40,855 bases of DNA from CAZYWA01 sp964650975 [NCBI: uncultured bacterium] (GTDB taxonomy: Bacteria > JADJOY01): positions 1 through 40,855 of the forward strand of contig CAZYWA010000008.1 of NCBI GenBank assembly GCA_964650975.1, read 5' to 3'. The translations under genes and the position numbers were made by a program. Below, in pieces: positions 1-7,661 of this stretch (its first letter is position 1; each line of letters starts with the position of its first letter). The notes below the pieces were generated by a model that saw only the letters and a program-made list of their open reading frames with translations, ran no database searches and had not been told where the DNA came from.

Positions 1-578
1 CCCAGTCCGTATCCTACAACCAACCCCCCGGCAGCCTCCCCTGAGCATTTCAACGACACGCCACTTACTTGTGAGTTGTCAGCATCGACGGCCAGGCCTT
101 CAAAATCACTAGTTGTTCGAACAATGGAAAGATCGTGAACCAAGACATCCGTAGTACCGTGATTGATGAGCAGCACCGGCGTCTTTGGTGGCAGAAGCCC
201 GTCCGCGATGCTGCCGCCCCCGCCTACCAACTCTGATCCCGACTCGGCAATCACTAGGCCGGATCCGGACGGCTGCACGGTACAACCGTTGAGGCTAATC
301 ACGTCCGCCTCGCCATTCGAGTTCGAGATGGCAAGAGCTTCACGCAGGGTGCAGTTTTGGTCGCATACACCGTCGCCTGGGTCCGAGCAGTCTGTCACGG
401 TCAGTTGTGATGCCGGAGCTGGACCGTTGAGAAGGCTGACGAGTGCGACGATCAGGAAGACGCCAGAACTCACGCGCCAGCCGCGGACCCGCACCAAAGT
501 GCGCCCGCCGGTCTGTCGGTGGCCGGCATCCATGTCCAAATCGAGGTAGAATCGCGGATTCGTGCAGGGATGAGTCAT
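1..578 (-). CDS. CSLREA-domain secreted protein, 5' part only
   Basis: The reading frame runs off the window's left edge, so only the N-terminal ~192 residues are present. The protein starts with a basic segment and a hydrophobic core (GVFLIVALVSLL) ending near PAPAS, which fits an export signal. It continues with a Cys-containing stretch reading GVCDQNCTLREALAISN, which matches the CSLREA motif found at the start of many secreted parallel beta-helix proteins. The following residues alternate polar and hydrophobic (SGLVIAESGSELVGGGGSI), as expected for beta-helix rungs. The ATG at 578 has GAGG about six bases upstream; an in-frame ATG at 533 would give a shorter, more typical signal peptide. 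The gene diverges from the downstream membrane protein and shares its lower GC content. Its role is unknown; surface or secreted adhesin-like proteins are the usual context for this domain. Confidence 0.78.
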   Translation of the reverse strand, partial: MTHPCTNPRFYLDLDMDAGHRQTGGRTLVRVRGWRVSSGVFLIVALVSLLNGPAPASQLTVTDCSDPGDGVCDQNCTLREALAISNSNGEADVISLNGCTVQPSGSGLVIAESGSELVGGGGSIADGLLPPKTPVLLINHGTTDVLVHDLSIVRTTSDFEGLAVDADNSQVSGVSLKCSGEAAGGLVVGYGL

Positions 579-732
579 GTTGATCCTCGGTCTACTGGCT
601 GACGCGATCCGCGCGATGCCCATCGACGGCCCCACGATGCTACAAAGACTTCCACGAGAAGTCGATGTGCTGCCCTATCGAGAGCGCCACTCTCGCGGTG
701 GAGGGGCAATCAAGAGCTGCCTAAACAAAGGC

Positions 733-747
733 TGTCCCCCAGGGACA
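733..747. other. Short perfect hairpin upstream of the membrane protein gene
   Basis: TGTCCC-CCA-GGGACA is a perfect 6-bp inverted repeat about 20 bases before the ATG at 767. It lacks a T-run. It may be a small operator, an mRNA leader hairpin or chance. The rest of 579-766 shows nothing else I can support. Confidence 0.3.
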
Positions 748-766
748 CTGATCACAGGTCCGTAAG

Positions 767-2218
767 ATGCAAGATCCTAAGCACCTCACCGTGCGCGGCC
801 TCCCTGGCCCCGATGGCTTGCTCCTGCTGATGCTTCTGCCATGTCTGTGGGTAGCGCATGAAGTAAACAGAGCGCTTCCTTGCCCGATACACGGCGACCT
901 TGAGCCGTCGTTCGTTCTGGCAAGGGCACTCCGTGTTGACCATCCCGGAACATGGTTCGAATCCTATCGAAACCTAGGGTACGCCGCTTTGATTCGGCTC
1001 GGCCTCGTCGGTGATTGGATATCAATATTTTATCTTCGCGCGATCTCTCTCATCTGTGCAGAGTCCGGTGTTTTAGCGCTTATCGGTATTTCGGTGGCGG
1101 CTTTGCCTTTGGGTAGCCGTTGGCTTGCGGCTCCTGCAATTCTTTCTTTACCGATCATCAGTCAGTTCGCTGTCCTTGAGGCGCCCGATGTCCCGGCGTG
1201 GGCGCTGAGTCTTATGTCTGTCGCAGTTCTTGCGATCCACCTGGTGCGTGGGGCGAGGACTAGGTGGGTGTTTTTCTTGTCGGGATTATTGGCGGGAATT
1301 GCCTACCTGTTTAGGCAGCAGAGTATCTTATTGCTACCTCCCATTATGATGATTTTGTTCATTTATGGGAATGGTCGGAAAGGTCTGCCGTTTATTGGTG
1401 TTCTGGTATTGGGATGGACTATTGGCGCATTGCCGCAGTTGTGTTCGGCAGCGTCGACGAGCGGTAATCCATTTCACTCTAATCAGTGGGACAATGTTAG
1501 GTTCGCTGTGCTTTATAGAGATCAGATCGCATCGCGAGAAGTATTTTGGGCGGAGCGGGTTCACGGCGAAGATCTGTCGGTTAGGCAGATTGCGAATCAT
1601 TGGTGGCGCGAGATTGCTACAAGGGATACGGGATTGTTTTTGGTCTTGGCCGGATTGGCGCTGGCGGGAACCCCTGCTCGGACCAAGGTTGTGTGTTTAT
1701 TGTTGGTGTCTATAGTGTTGTTTGCGCGGATGGTGACGGCTGTCGTGTGGCTTGACGAGAGAGTCGGAGCGCTTCCTGATTCGCTGGCTAGAGTCGTCGA
1801 TTCAATGGCTTTGTGGGTGATGTTACGGTTTGCGGCGAAGAGATCTCGTTGGGCGAAGGTGCCGATGGTCGCGGGATTTCTAGTTGTGTCGTCATTTGGA
1901 TTTTCCTACTTCATGAATTGGTGGATCGTTTCGCCACCGCGGCAGACAATGGCGATGCTGGAGGCGAGTCGATTTCTGGAACGCGCAGGGTTCGGTCCCG
2001 ATCGTCGCGTTGTGACGTTTTCGGAGGATCATGACTGGTTTTGCCGGTCAGATGGCTTGGTTAAATTGATCGATCGGGAACCAGGCAGCCCGCACTGCAG
2101 CGGTAAGGGTGTTGTGTTGTACGCCGCGGAGCGAGTGAGTAGTACGGCGGATGGTTGCATTCCGCTGGAGCAGTTTGACGAGGCTGGTACGGAGTTGATC
2201 GTGGCTACGGGTAGATAA
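767..2218 (+). CDS. GT-C/GT39-like polytopic membrane protein
   Basis: This is a 483-residue, strongly hydrophobic protein. An N-terminal membrane segment (about residues 17-33) is followed by a loop with HGDLEPSF, then eight or more further hydrophobic stretches, including ones near residues 85-110, 115-135, 145-160, 165-185, 190-215, 290-325 and 360-380. It ends in a soluble C-terminal tail with several Cys. An acidic residue in the first extracytoplasmic loop and a LFRQQ-type turn are seen in ArnT/PMT-like (GT39) polyprenyl-phosphate sugar transferases, so a role in transferring sugar to lipid or protein outside the membrane is plausible but not shown. Codon use is much less GC-biased than in genes after 2.36 kb, suggesting acquisition by transfer. 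It is clearly more distant from the three GT-like paralogues nearby than they are from each other. Confidence 0.75.
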   Translation: MQDPKHLTVRGLPGPDGLLLLMLLPCLWVAHEVNRALPCPIHGDLEPSFVLARALRVDHPGTWFESYRNLGYAALIRLGLVGDWISIFYLRAISLICAESGVLALIGISVAALPLGSRWLAAPAILSLPIISQFAVLEAPDVPAWALSLMSVAVLAIHLVRGARTRWVFFLSGLLAGIAYLFRQQSILLLPPIMMILFIYGNGRKGLPFIGVLVLGWTIGALPQLCSAASTSGNPFHSNQWDNVRFAVLYRDQIASREVFWAERVHGEDLSVRQIANHWWREIATRDTGLFLVLAGLALAGTPARTKVVCLLLVSIVLFARMVTAVVWLDERVGALPDSLARVVDSMALWVMLRFAAKRSRWAKVPMVAGFLVVSSFGFSYFMNWWIVSPPRQTMAMLEASRFLERAGFGPDRRVVTFSEDHDWFCRSDGLVKLIDREPGSPHCSGKGVVLYAAERVSSTADGCIPLEQFDEAGTELIVATGR

Positions 2219-2359
2219 GTGGGCGTGGTCCGAGGATGGATGCGCGGAGTCAGATTGGATTGGCGGGGTTTGGCTGGAGGCCGCCAGTGTAGGTGACCCA
2301 GAACGCCGAGATCGCGTCCCGAGGGGCAGGTCGAGTGGTAGGGACTCTACGGGTGGCCA

Positions 2360-3565
2360 GTGTTGAGAATAGGGCGCGCTAGCGAGCCCCGGATTGGCGC
2401 GAGCGTCATCGGCGCAGTCGCTGTGTTGCTTCTGGCTGTTCGATTTGCCGTCGCTGGGTTGAGGTTCAGTGGGACATCCGCCGCCCTAGGCGACGAGACG
2501 TTCACCGTCGCCGCGGTCGAGGAGCTGCGGCGCAGCGGGGATCTGCTCTACATGCTGCATGGGAAGCAGCATCATCCGCTCGCGTACCTCGTGATGGAGG
2601 CGTTCGTCCCGCCGGCGGCGCTCGTTCCGCCGCCCGTTGTGGGGGCGCCGGCCGCCGAGATTCCGGCTTCGAACCCGATCCTGCGGCGCTGCCGGCTGGT
2701 GGCGTTCGCGGAGTGGCTGCTCTCGATCCCGGTGCTCTTCCTGATCGCGCGCCAAGTGCTGCCGCGGCCGTGGGTGGCGGTGGCGATCTTCCTGGCGTTG
2801 CCGACGCTCTCGGCGTTCGAGGCGCGGCCCTATGCGCTGCATCTGCTGCTCGGGTTGCTGATGGTCTACACGGGCGCCGCCGTGCTGTACGCGCGCAGGG
2901 CGCTGGTGTGGCTGGCGGTGCCGGCGTTCGTGGCATGCACGACGATGGCGCTCTACACGTTCATCTTCAGCTACCTCTACCTGCCGGTGTTCGGGCTGGC
3001 GGCGATCGCTGAGCTCCGGAAGAGCCGGGGGCGGGCGCTGCTCTTGGGTGGGGCGGTGCTGGTGGCGTTCGCGGCGACGATCCCCTACTTGCGGCTCTTC
3101 TTCGCGAACCGGCTGCCCGGTGAGCTCGAGCCGCATCCGTTCCTGGAGCAGGGGAACGTCGTGGAGGCGTTGGTGGCGTTCGTCGTGGCGGTTGGGGTGC
3201 TCGCCGCGGGGCGTGCGGTGGGTTGGCGTCGCGAGACGGCGGCGCGGGTCGCGTTCGTGGCGCTGGGCACTCTCTTGGCGCTGCACGCGGTGGTCTACTG
3301 GGGCTTCCCGATCGCGGCGGTGGGAGCGGCGGCCTACCTGGGCGCCACGAGCGGAATCTGGTGGCTGATCCACGGGGCGATCGTGATTCCCTACGTGCTC
3401 AACCCGGAGGGCAGCTTCGACAACCACGTGATGGCGAGTGCCGCGCTGGTGAGCGTGCCGCTCGCGTTCGTGATCCAGCATCCGAAGGCGGGGCGGCTCG
3501 GCACCGCGGCGGCCGTCGCGATCGCCGCGCTCTTCGTGATGAGCCTGCTCGATGGGGTGGGTTAG
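2360..3565 (+). CDS. GT-C-type membrane glycosyltransferase-like protein (paralogue 1)
   Basis: This is a 401-residue membrane protein with about ten hydrophobic segments. The first loop has GDETFTVAAVEELRRSGDL followed by a His-rich stretch (GKQHHPLAYLV), and further on there is FEARPYALHLLLGLL. The same landmarks occur in the two minus-strand genes at 4701-7390 (DEVF..S.VR, H..PLSYLLFA, FEARAYPLYALLGLA), so the three are paralogues. The acidic pair in the first loop and the aromatic 'eaRpYal' stretch are typical of GT39-like, lipid-linked-sugar-dependent transferases. The start is a GTG at 2360 with no strong Shine-Dalgarno, so the true start could be slightly different. The 141 bases before it hold nothing I recognise. 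Its GC-rich codon use contrasts with the preceding gene. Confidence 0.75.
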   Translation: MLRIGRASEPRIGASVIGAVAVLLLAVRFAVAGLRFSGTSAALGDETFTVAAVEELRRSGDLLYMLHGKQHHPLAYLVMEAFVPPAALVPPPVVGAPAAEIPASNPILRRCRLVAFAEWLLSIPVLFLIARQVLPRPWVAVAIFLALPTLSAFEARPYALHLLLGLLMVYTGAAVLYARRALVWLAVPAFVACTTMALYTFIFSYLYLPVFGLAAIAELRKSRGRALLLGGAVLVAFAATIPYLRLFFANRLPGELEPHPFLEQGNVVEALVAFVVAVGVLAAGRAVGWRRETAARVAFVALGTLLALHAVVYWGFPIAAVGAAAYLGATSGIWWLIHGAIVIPYVLNPEGSFDNHVMASAALVSVPLAFVIQHPKAGRLGTAAAVAIAALFVMSLLDGVG

Positions 3566-3587
3566 GCTCTGGGCGCCCGCGTCGGGT

Positions 3588-3668
3588 GTTACAGGTTGCC
3601 AGCACGAATATGACTTTCAGCCCTCGAAATATATGACAATCAGCCCTCTAAAAATGTCACAACCTGCT
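3588..3668. mobile_element. AT-rich IS-end-like remnant (IS21-type pattern)
   Basis: A short AT-rich patch in a GC-rich setting contains two direct copies of a TATGAC(N)2TCAGCCCTC motif and a third ATGTCAC. It is bounded by TGTTACAGGTTG at one side and CAACCTG in inverse orientation at the other. Several spaced repeats inside a TGT-initiated end is how IS21-family termini look. No transposase gene is present, so this would be a solo end or a miniature derivative. Identification rests on pattern memory only. Confidence 0.4.
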
Positions 3669-4448
3669 GATATCGCGAGCTCCGGAGTGCGTATTTTGGC
3701 CAGAAACGAGGGCAATTTGGCGTCGGGGACGCGCCAAGCACCCCGCGGAGCGAGCTGGTGGCGCATTTGGGTCGTGTGCGTAAGCGCTTCTCTCGTGACT
3801 CAGGCTGCGCGAGCACAGGGGATGTCGCCGGCCGACGAGCTGGAGCGCGCGCGGTTCGAGGCGATCGGCCGCGCGGTCGAGAAGGCGGGCTTTGCATCGC
3901 CGGTGGTCGTTGGCGCCAGTCCCGCGTCGCTCGGCCCGCTTTCTGCGCTCCTCGCCACGCACGACGGGAAGGGTGTCCTCGTGGTGGCGAGCACACCGCA
4001 CGGCAGCGAGTCGGTGGCGCCGGTCGAGGTCGAGACCGGCAGCACGCCTGCCGAGCTCGGGGTGCGCGGTGTGCGCTTCGAGCGGTTCCTCGATGGCGCG
4101 GATCTCGTCGACGTGGTCGTCGAGCACACGCCGTTTCAGCTCGAGAGCTCGCACCAGTTCGATCGCCACCACGTCGTCCGCACCCGGGGCGGCGCGCTCA
4201 CGCTCGCGTGCGACCTCGACGACGACGACACGTCGTCATACGCCAAGGGGCCGCGCTCGGTCACGTCGCGGCGCACGGTGACGGTGTCGCGCGTCCCCGG
4301 AGCCGCGCCGCTTCAGTTCGACGTGAAGACCGTCTCGGCGACCGAGGAGCGAACGGCCGAGGCGCCGCCCGTCGTCACGGACCGAACCGAGTCGTCGACA
4401 CGCTACGAGCTACCGCCCTCGGGCACGTGCCGAGCGCTCCCTCGCTAG
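3654..4448 (+). CDS. Secreted protein of unknown function
   Basis: I do not recognise a family. A basic N-terminal region is followed by a hydrophobic run (WWRIWVVCVSASLVTQAARAQG) that reads as a signal peptide with cleavage after ARA. The mature ~210-residue part is mixed alpha/beta in appearance, rich in Val, Asp and Glu, with an acidic DLDDDDTSS stretch near residue 195. The ATG at 3654 lies inside the AT-rich remnant and has no clear Shine-Dalgarno; downstream GTG/TTG codons could be the native start, and the remnant may have replaced the original 5' end. Codon bias in all three positions supports translation in this frame. The next downstream feature is a broken sulfatase-modifying-type gene, so this locus has been rearranged. 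Confidence 0.55.
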   Translation: MSQPADIASSGVRILARNEGNLASGTRQAPRGASWWRIWVVCVSASLVTQAARAQGMSPADELERARFEAIGRAVEKAGFASPVVVGASPASLGPLSALLATHDGKGVLVVASTPHGSESVAPVEVETGSTPAELGVRGVRFERFLDGADLVDVVVEHTPFQLESSHQFDRHHVVRTRGGALTLACDLDDDDTSSYAKGPRSVTSRRTVTVSRVPGAAPLQFDVKTVSATEERTAEAPPVVTDRTESSTRYELPPSGTCRALPR

Positions 4449-4475
4449 TAGCGCGCTGGGTAGGGCAGGTGATGG

Positions 4476-4691
4476 GTGAACGATTGGTACGACGTGGGTT
4501 ACTACTCGGTGAGCCCGTCGACGGACCCGCAAGGCCCGCCGAGCAGCCCGATCGGAAGGCGGGTGCTGCGTGGCGGGGGCTGGGTGAGCGCCGACTTCCT
4601 CTACCTGCGGTCCCCGAACCGCTTCAACGCCGATCCCGCCAACTCGGACGAAGCTTTCGGCTTTCGCTGCGCTCAGGACGGCGGCGGCTGA
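4476..4691 (+). pseudogene. C-terminal fragment of a formylglycine-generating-enzyme-type (SUMF1) protein
   Basis: The 71 codons read NDWYDVGYY..., then GRRVLRGGGWVS..., LRSPNRF, and end in FGFRCAQDGGG. This is the C-terminal signature of the FGE-sulfatase domain (VxRGGSW...LRxxxR...GFR), whose full domain is usually some 250 residues. A TGA at 4470-4472 sits directly before the frame and no matching upstream sequence is visible, so the N-terminal three quarters are missing. A GTG at 4476 could start a peptide but it cannot form the enzyme fold. The gene end abuts the convergent minus-strand glycosyltransferase gene with nine bases between stops. I read it as a deletion remnant next to the insertion-sequence-like patch. 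Confidence 0.72.
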
Positions 4692-4700
4692 ACCGAGCCG

Positions 4701-6041
4701 TCACTCCATCATCGGCTGAAGGCTCGGCCACGCCGCGGGGTGATCGCCGGTGAGTAGCCCCGGCCATGGGCCGAACTCGTTGATCGGTGCCGAGAGGCCG
4801 TGGCCGAACGCTGTGGTCACGAAGAGGCCGAACTGCGAGAGGAAGACCAGCGTCGCCGCGCGGCCCGCCCAGGTTCCGCGGCCGTTCGAGAGCATCGACG
4901 ACCACGCGAGCGTGCGCAGCAGCACCGACGGCATGTGGTAGTAGGGGACGCCGGTGGCGGTCTGGACGAGCTGAGGAAGCGCCGCGGCGGCGATCAGAAC
5001 TCGCCATGTGGCGGAGGTCGGCGCGCCATTTCGCCGCCGGTCGAGGTGGGCCCACACGGCGATAACGAATCCCCACGACTCCATGAGCCATCCGGCGAAG
5101 GGCAGCACCGCGAAGGCGATCGACGCGGGTGTGAACCGCCGCGAGCGCCACACCAGCACCGCGGCGATCAGCCAGCACGCCACGAGCGGCAGTGCTCGCA
5201 CCGGAAACGTGTAGTCGTCGACGTTGGTGAATCGTCCTTCGAGCTTGCCTTTCATCACCAGCAGCAACCACGGCAGCCAGAGCACCGCGGCGAGCGCCGC
5301 CACGCCCGCGAGCGCCCAGCTGGAAGCCGATCGCCACCCGTTCACCCAGAACGAGCCGAGCACCAGCGACAGGACGAGCCACGACGCGAACGCGTGCGTG
5401 TAGAGGGCCGCGACCGACGCGAGGCCGAAGAGCATCAGCCCCGCGAATCGCGTGGGCCGCCGTTCGCTCGCGGTGACCACGCACGCGCCGAGCGCCGCCG
5501 CGAGGCCGAGAAGCGCGTAGAGCGGATAGGCGCGCGCCTCGAAGAGATCGTGGTAGCGCGGCACGAACGCGAGCGCCAGCACCGGGGCCACCGGGAGGGA
5601 CGCGCTCGGTCGCGTCTGAGGCATTTGGTCGTGATCGAGCGCTGCGGCTGCGAGGGACCGCAGCCTTCCGTCGGGCTCCAACTCCTTTCGCAATCGCCGC
5701 GCGAGCAGTGCCAGCACCGCGACCGCCAGCGCGTAGAGCCCCACGTTCGCGAGCCGCATCCACACCAGGTCGCTCGGGTGCCCGCTTCCGGGCAAGCGCG
5801 CGAACAGCAGGTAGCTGAGCGGTGAGTGCGCGCGGTGGATGAGCGGCGAGAGATCGCCGCCCCAGCGGAGCTGTCGCACGACGCTCCACACGAACACTTC
5901 GTCCTGCTTGCTGATTCCCCACGCGAGCACCGCGTTGGCGCCCGCCAGCACGCCCACCGCGGCGCCGATCAGCGCCAGGTGAGGGGCATAGCGGAGGAGG
6001 ATCGCGTTCAGCCGGTCGAGCGCGGCCTCGAGCGGCTTCAC
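4701..6041 (-). CDS. GT-C-type membrane glycosyltransferase-like protein (paralogue 3), with in-frame repeat insertion
   Basis: A 446-residue polytopic membrane protein, clearly a tandem duplicate of the gene upstream (6038-7390). They share GIS(K/E)(Q/R)DEVF(V/I)WS, HR(A/V)H(S/A)PLSYLLFA, FEARAYPLYALLGLAA, YTH(A/P)FAS and a C-terminal GPWPGLLT. The GTG start at 6041 overlaps the previous stop as GTGA, indicating translational coupling; the long open frame extending further upstream is only the antisense of the neighbour. Between LLAR and VPRYHD this copy carries about 28 extra residues (around positions 115-145), encoded by a family A repeat pair that the paralogue lacks. The insertion falls in a loop between membrane helices. 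Role: probable sugar transfer to a membrane or extracytoplasmic acceptor; acceptor unknown. Confidence 0.8.
   Translation of the reverse strand: MKPLEAALDRLNAILLRYAPHLALIGAAVGVLAGANAVLAWGISKQDEVFVWSVVRQLRWGGDLSPLIHRAHSPLSYLLFARLPGSGHPSDLVWMRLANVGLYALAVAVLALLARRLRKELEPDGRLRSLAAAALDHDQMPQTRPSASLPVAPVLALAFVPRYHDLFEARAYPLYALLGLAAALGACVVTASERRPTRFAGLMLFGLASVAALYTHAFASWLVLSLVLGSFWVNGWRSASSWALAGVAALAAVLWLPWLLLVMKGKLEGRFTNVDDYTFPVRALPLVACWLIAAVLVWRSRRFTPASIAFAVLPFAGWLMESWGFVIAVWAHLDRRRNGAPTSATWRVLIAAAALPQLVQTATGVPYYHMPSVLLRTLAWSSMLSNGRGTWAGRAATLVFLSQFGLFVTTAFGHGLSAPINEFGPWPGLLTGDHPAAWPSLQPMME
5592..5671. repeat. Family A REP pair inside a coding sequence
   Basis: On the plus strand, GGCTGC-GAGGGACC-GCAGCC (5646-5665) is a perfect 6-bp stem with the conserved core as loop, followed by TTCCG. 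Its inverse partner near 5592-5618 is decayed in the loop but still has a GACGCG/CGCGTC stem plus the flanking GGGAGG. The element matches the intergenic copy at 32853-32930 along its length. It is about 80 bp, keeps the frame and has no stop in the host gene's frame. Confidence 0.8.
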
Positions 6042-7390
6042 CAGGGCTTGAGCGCTAGCCACTCGGGTGCGTGCACGGAGGTGAGCAGTCCAGGCCACGG
6101 ACCGTTGGGACCGATCGGGTTCGAGAGACCATAGCCGAGTGCCGTCGTCACGAGCTCGCAAATCTGCCCCGCGACGACCAGCGTGGCGATTCGTCCCGTC
6201 CACGAGCCCCGGCCGCTCGCGAGCATCGACGCCCAGATGAGCGCGCGCAGCATCACCGACGGCAGATGATAGAAGGGAAATCCGGTGTCGGTCTGAACCA
6301 GCTCGGGAAGCGCCGCGTACGCGATCAGCATCTTCCAGAGCGCCGGCGTGGGAAGCCCGTTCCGGCGCCGCTCGAGGTGCGCCCACGCCGCGATCACGAA
6401 CGGCCACGAGACGATCATCCAGCCGACGAACGGGAAGACGCAGAGCGCCACCACCGCGGGCGTGAGCCGGCCCGCTCGCCAGACGAGCGCCGCCGCGGCG
6501 CACCAACACACCACCAGCCAGCCGAGCCGCACCGGAAGCGTGATGCCGTCGACGTCGTGAACGAGGAGCCGGACTTCTTCTCGTCCTTGGATCAGCACCG
6601 GTAGCCAGGGAAGAAACAAAGCGATCGCCGCGGCCGCCACCGCCGCGATCGACCAGCTCCAGCTCGAGCGGATCCCGTTGGCCCAGAACGAGCCGATCAC
6701 GATCGACGCGATCAGGAACGACGCGAACGGGTGGGTGTAGACCGCTCCCAGCGATGCGACGCCGAAGAGCGCCAGCCCGGCGAAACGCACCGCGCGCCGG
6801 TCGCTCGCCGCGGTCGCGCACGCCCCCAGAACCGCGGCGAGCCCGAGGAGCGCGTAGAGCGGATAGGCGCGCGCCTCGAACACGTCGTGGTAGTGCGGCA
6901 CGGCGGCGAGCGCGACCGCCGGAGCGGCCGGCAAGAGCGGTCGCGCGCGGCGCGCGAGCAGCACCACGAGCGCCGCGGCGAGACCGTAGAGCGCCACGTT
7001 GAGCAACCGCAGCAACACCAGCTCGCTCGGCTGCGCACCTCGGGCCAGGCCGGCGAAGAGCAGGTAGCTCAGCGGAGCGTGGACCCGGTGGGCGAGGATC
7101 GTGAGATCGCCGTGGGCGCGGATCGACCGGACCGCGGACCAGATGAACACCTCGTCGCGCTCGCTGATGCCCCAGGTGAAAACCGCGTCGAGCCCTGCCA
7201 GTGTGGCCACCGCGACCGCCACGATCGCGATCGCGGCGGCGTGCGCGAGGAAGAACGCGTTGAGACGGTCGAGATCGGCCAGGGCGTGAGCGGCGGCGTT
7301 CGCGGTCGCGCGGCGCGCACGAGCCACCAGCGGTGCCGCCCGGTAGCCGGGCACACCCGGATCGAAGAGCCGGAGCCCTACTGCCTGCAC
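6038..7390 (-). CDS. GT-C-type membrane glycosyltransferase-like protein (paralogue 2)
   Basis: A 450-residue protein with about ten hydrophobic segments. The first extracytoplasmic loop has WGISERDEVFIWSAVRSIRAHGDL, then HRVHAPLSYLLFA and later FEARAYPLYALLGLA, the same landmarks as the neighbouring paralogues. It lacks the repeat-encoded insertion seen in the downstream copy and so shows the ancestral length of that loop. The start is GTG at 7390; a GTG at 7327 is an alternative, and neither has a strong ribosome site. It is the first gene of a two-gene minus-strand operon, with a GTGA overlap into the next gene. A GT39-like lipid-linked sugar transferase is the best guess; the substrate cannot be read from the sequence. 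Confidence 0.78.
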   Translation of the reverse strand: MQAVGLRLFDPGVPGYRAAPLVARARRATANAAAHALADLDRLNAFFLAHAAAIAIVAVAVATLAGLDAVFTWGISERDEVFIWSAVRSIRAHGDLTILAHRVHAPLSYLLFAGLARGAQPSELVLLRLLNVALYGLAAALVVLLARRARPLLPAAPAVALAAVPHYHDVFEARAYPLYALLGLAAVLGACATAASDRRAVRFAGLALFGVASLGAVYTHPFASFLIASIVIGSFWANGIRSSWSWSIAAVAAAAIALFLPWLPVLIQGREEVRLLVHDVDGITLPVRLGWLVVCWCAAAALVWRAGRLTPAVVALCVFPFVGWMIVSWPFVIAAWAHLERRRNGLPTPALWKMLIAYAALPELVQTDTGFPFYHLPSVMLRALIWASMLASGRGSWTGRIATLVVAGQICELVTTALGYGLSNPIGPNGPWPGLLTSVHAPEWLALKPW

Positions 7391-7466
7391 TGCGAGGCCC
7401 TGCCGCCTTCAGCCGCGAAGGAAGCGCGCCCGGCGAGGGGTCGGGGCCTGCGTGATGGGGAGCCCC

Positions 7467-7490
7467 GATGGAGCGCGCGTCCCTCGGTGG
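7467..7490. repeat. Decayed family A half-element
   Basis: GGAGCGCGCG-TCCCTCGG resembles the GGAG + stem + GGTCCCTC arrangement of family A with a few bases lost in the core; the stem no longer pairs. It lies in the 271-bp gap 7391-7661, in which I see nothing else. Confidence 0.35.
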
Positions 7491-7661
7491 AAACACGCAG
7501 GCGCGATGCTACTACAATGGACGATCGCGCGCATCAGAGGCGAAGTAAGACACCCAGGCCGGAAATCCACTTACTACGCGATAACTCTGCCGGGCCGAGC
7601 CGCTCGGCCGCAGTCCCTAGCGGCCGCGGCGACCGAGTGCGCCCGGCCAGCCGGCACCGGT

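Noticed and set aside
163-549. Plus-strand 128-codon frame at the left edge
   Set aside because: Opposite the CSLREA gene, which has a signal peptide and domain match; no features on the plus strand.
577-765. 62-codon plus-strand frame before the first membrane protein
   Set aside because: No ribosome site, domain or codon support; overlaps the divergent gene start.
6042-7496. Upstream extension of the paralogue 3 frame
   Set aside because: Overlaps paralogue 2 out of frame; the GTGA overlap and alignment with the paralogue place the start at 6041.
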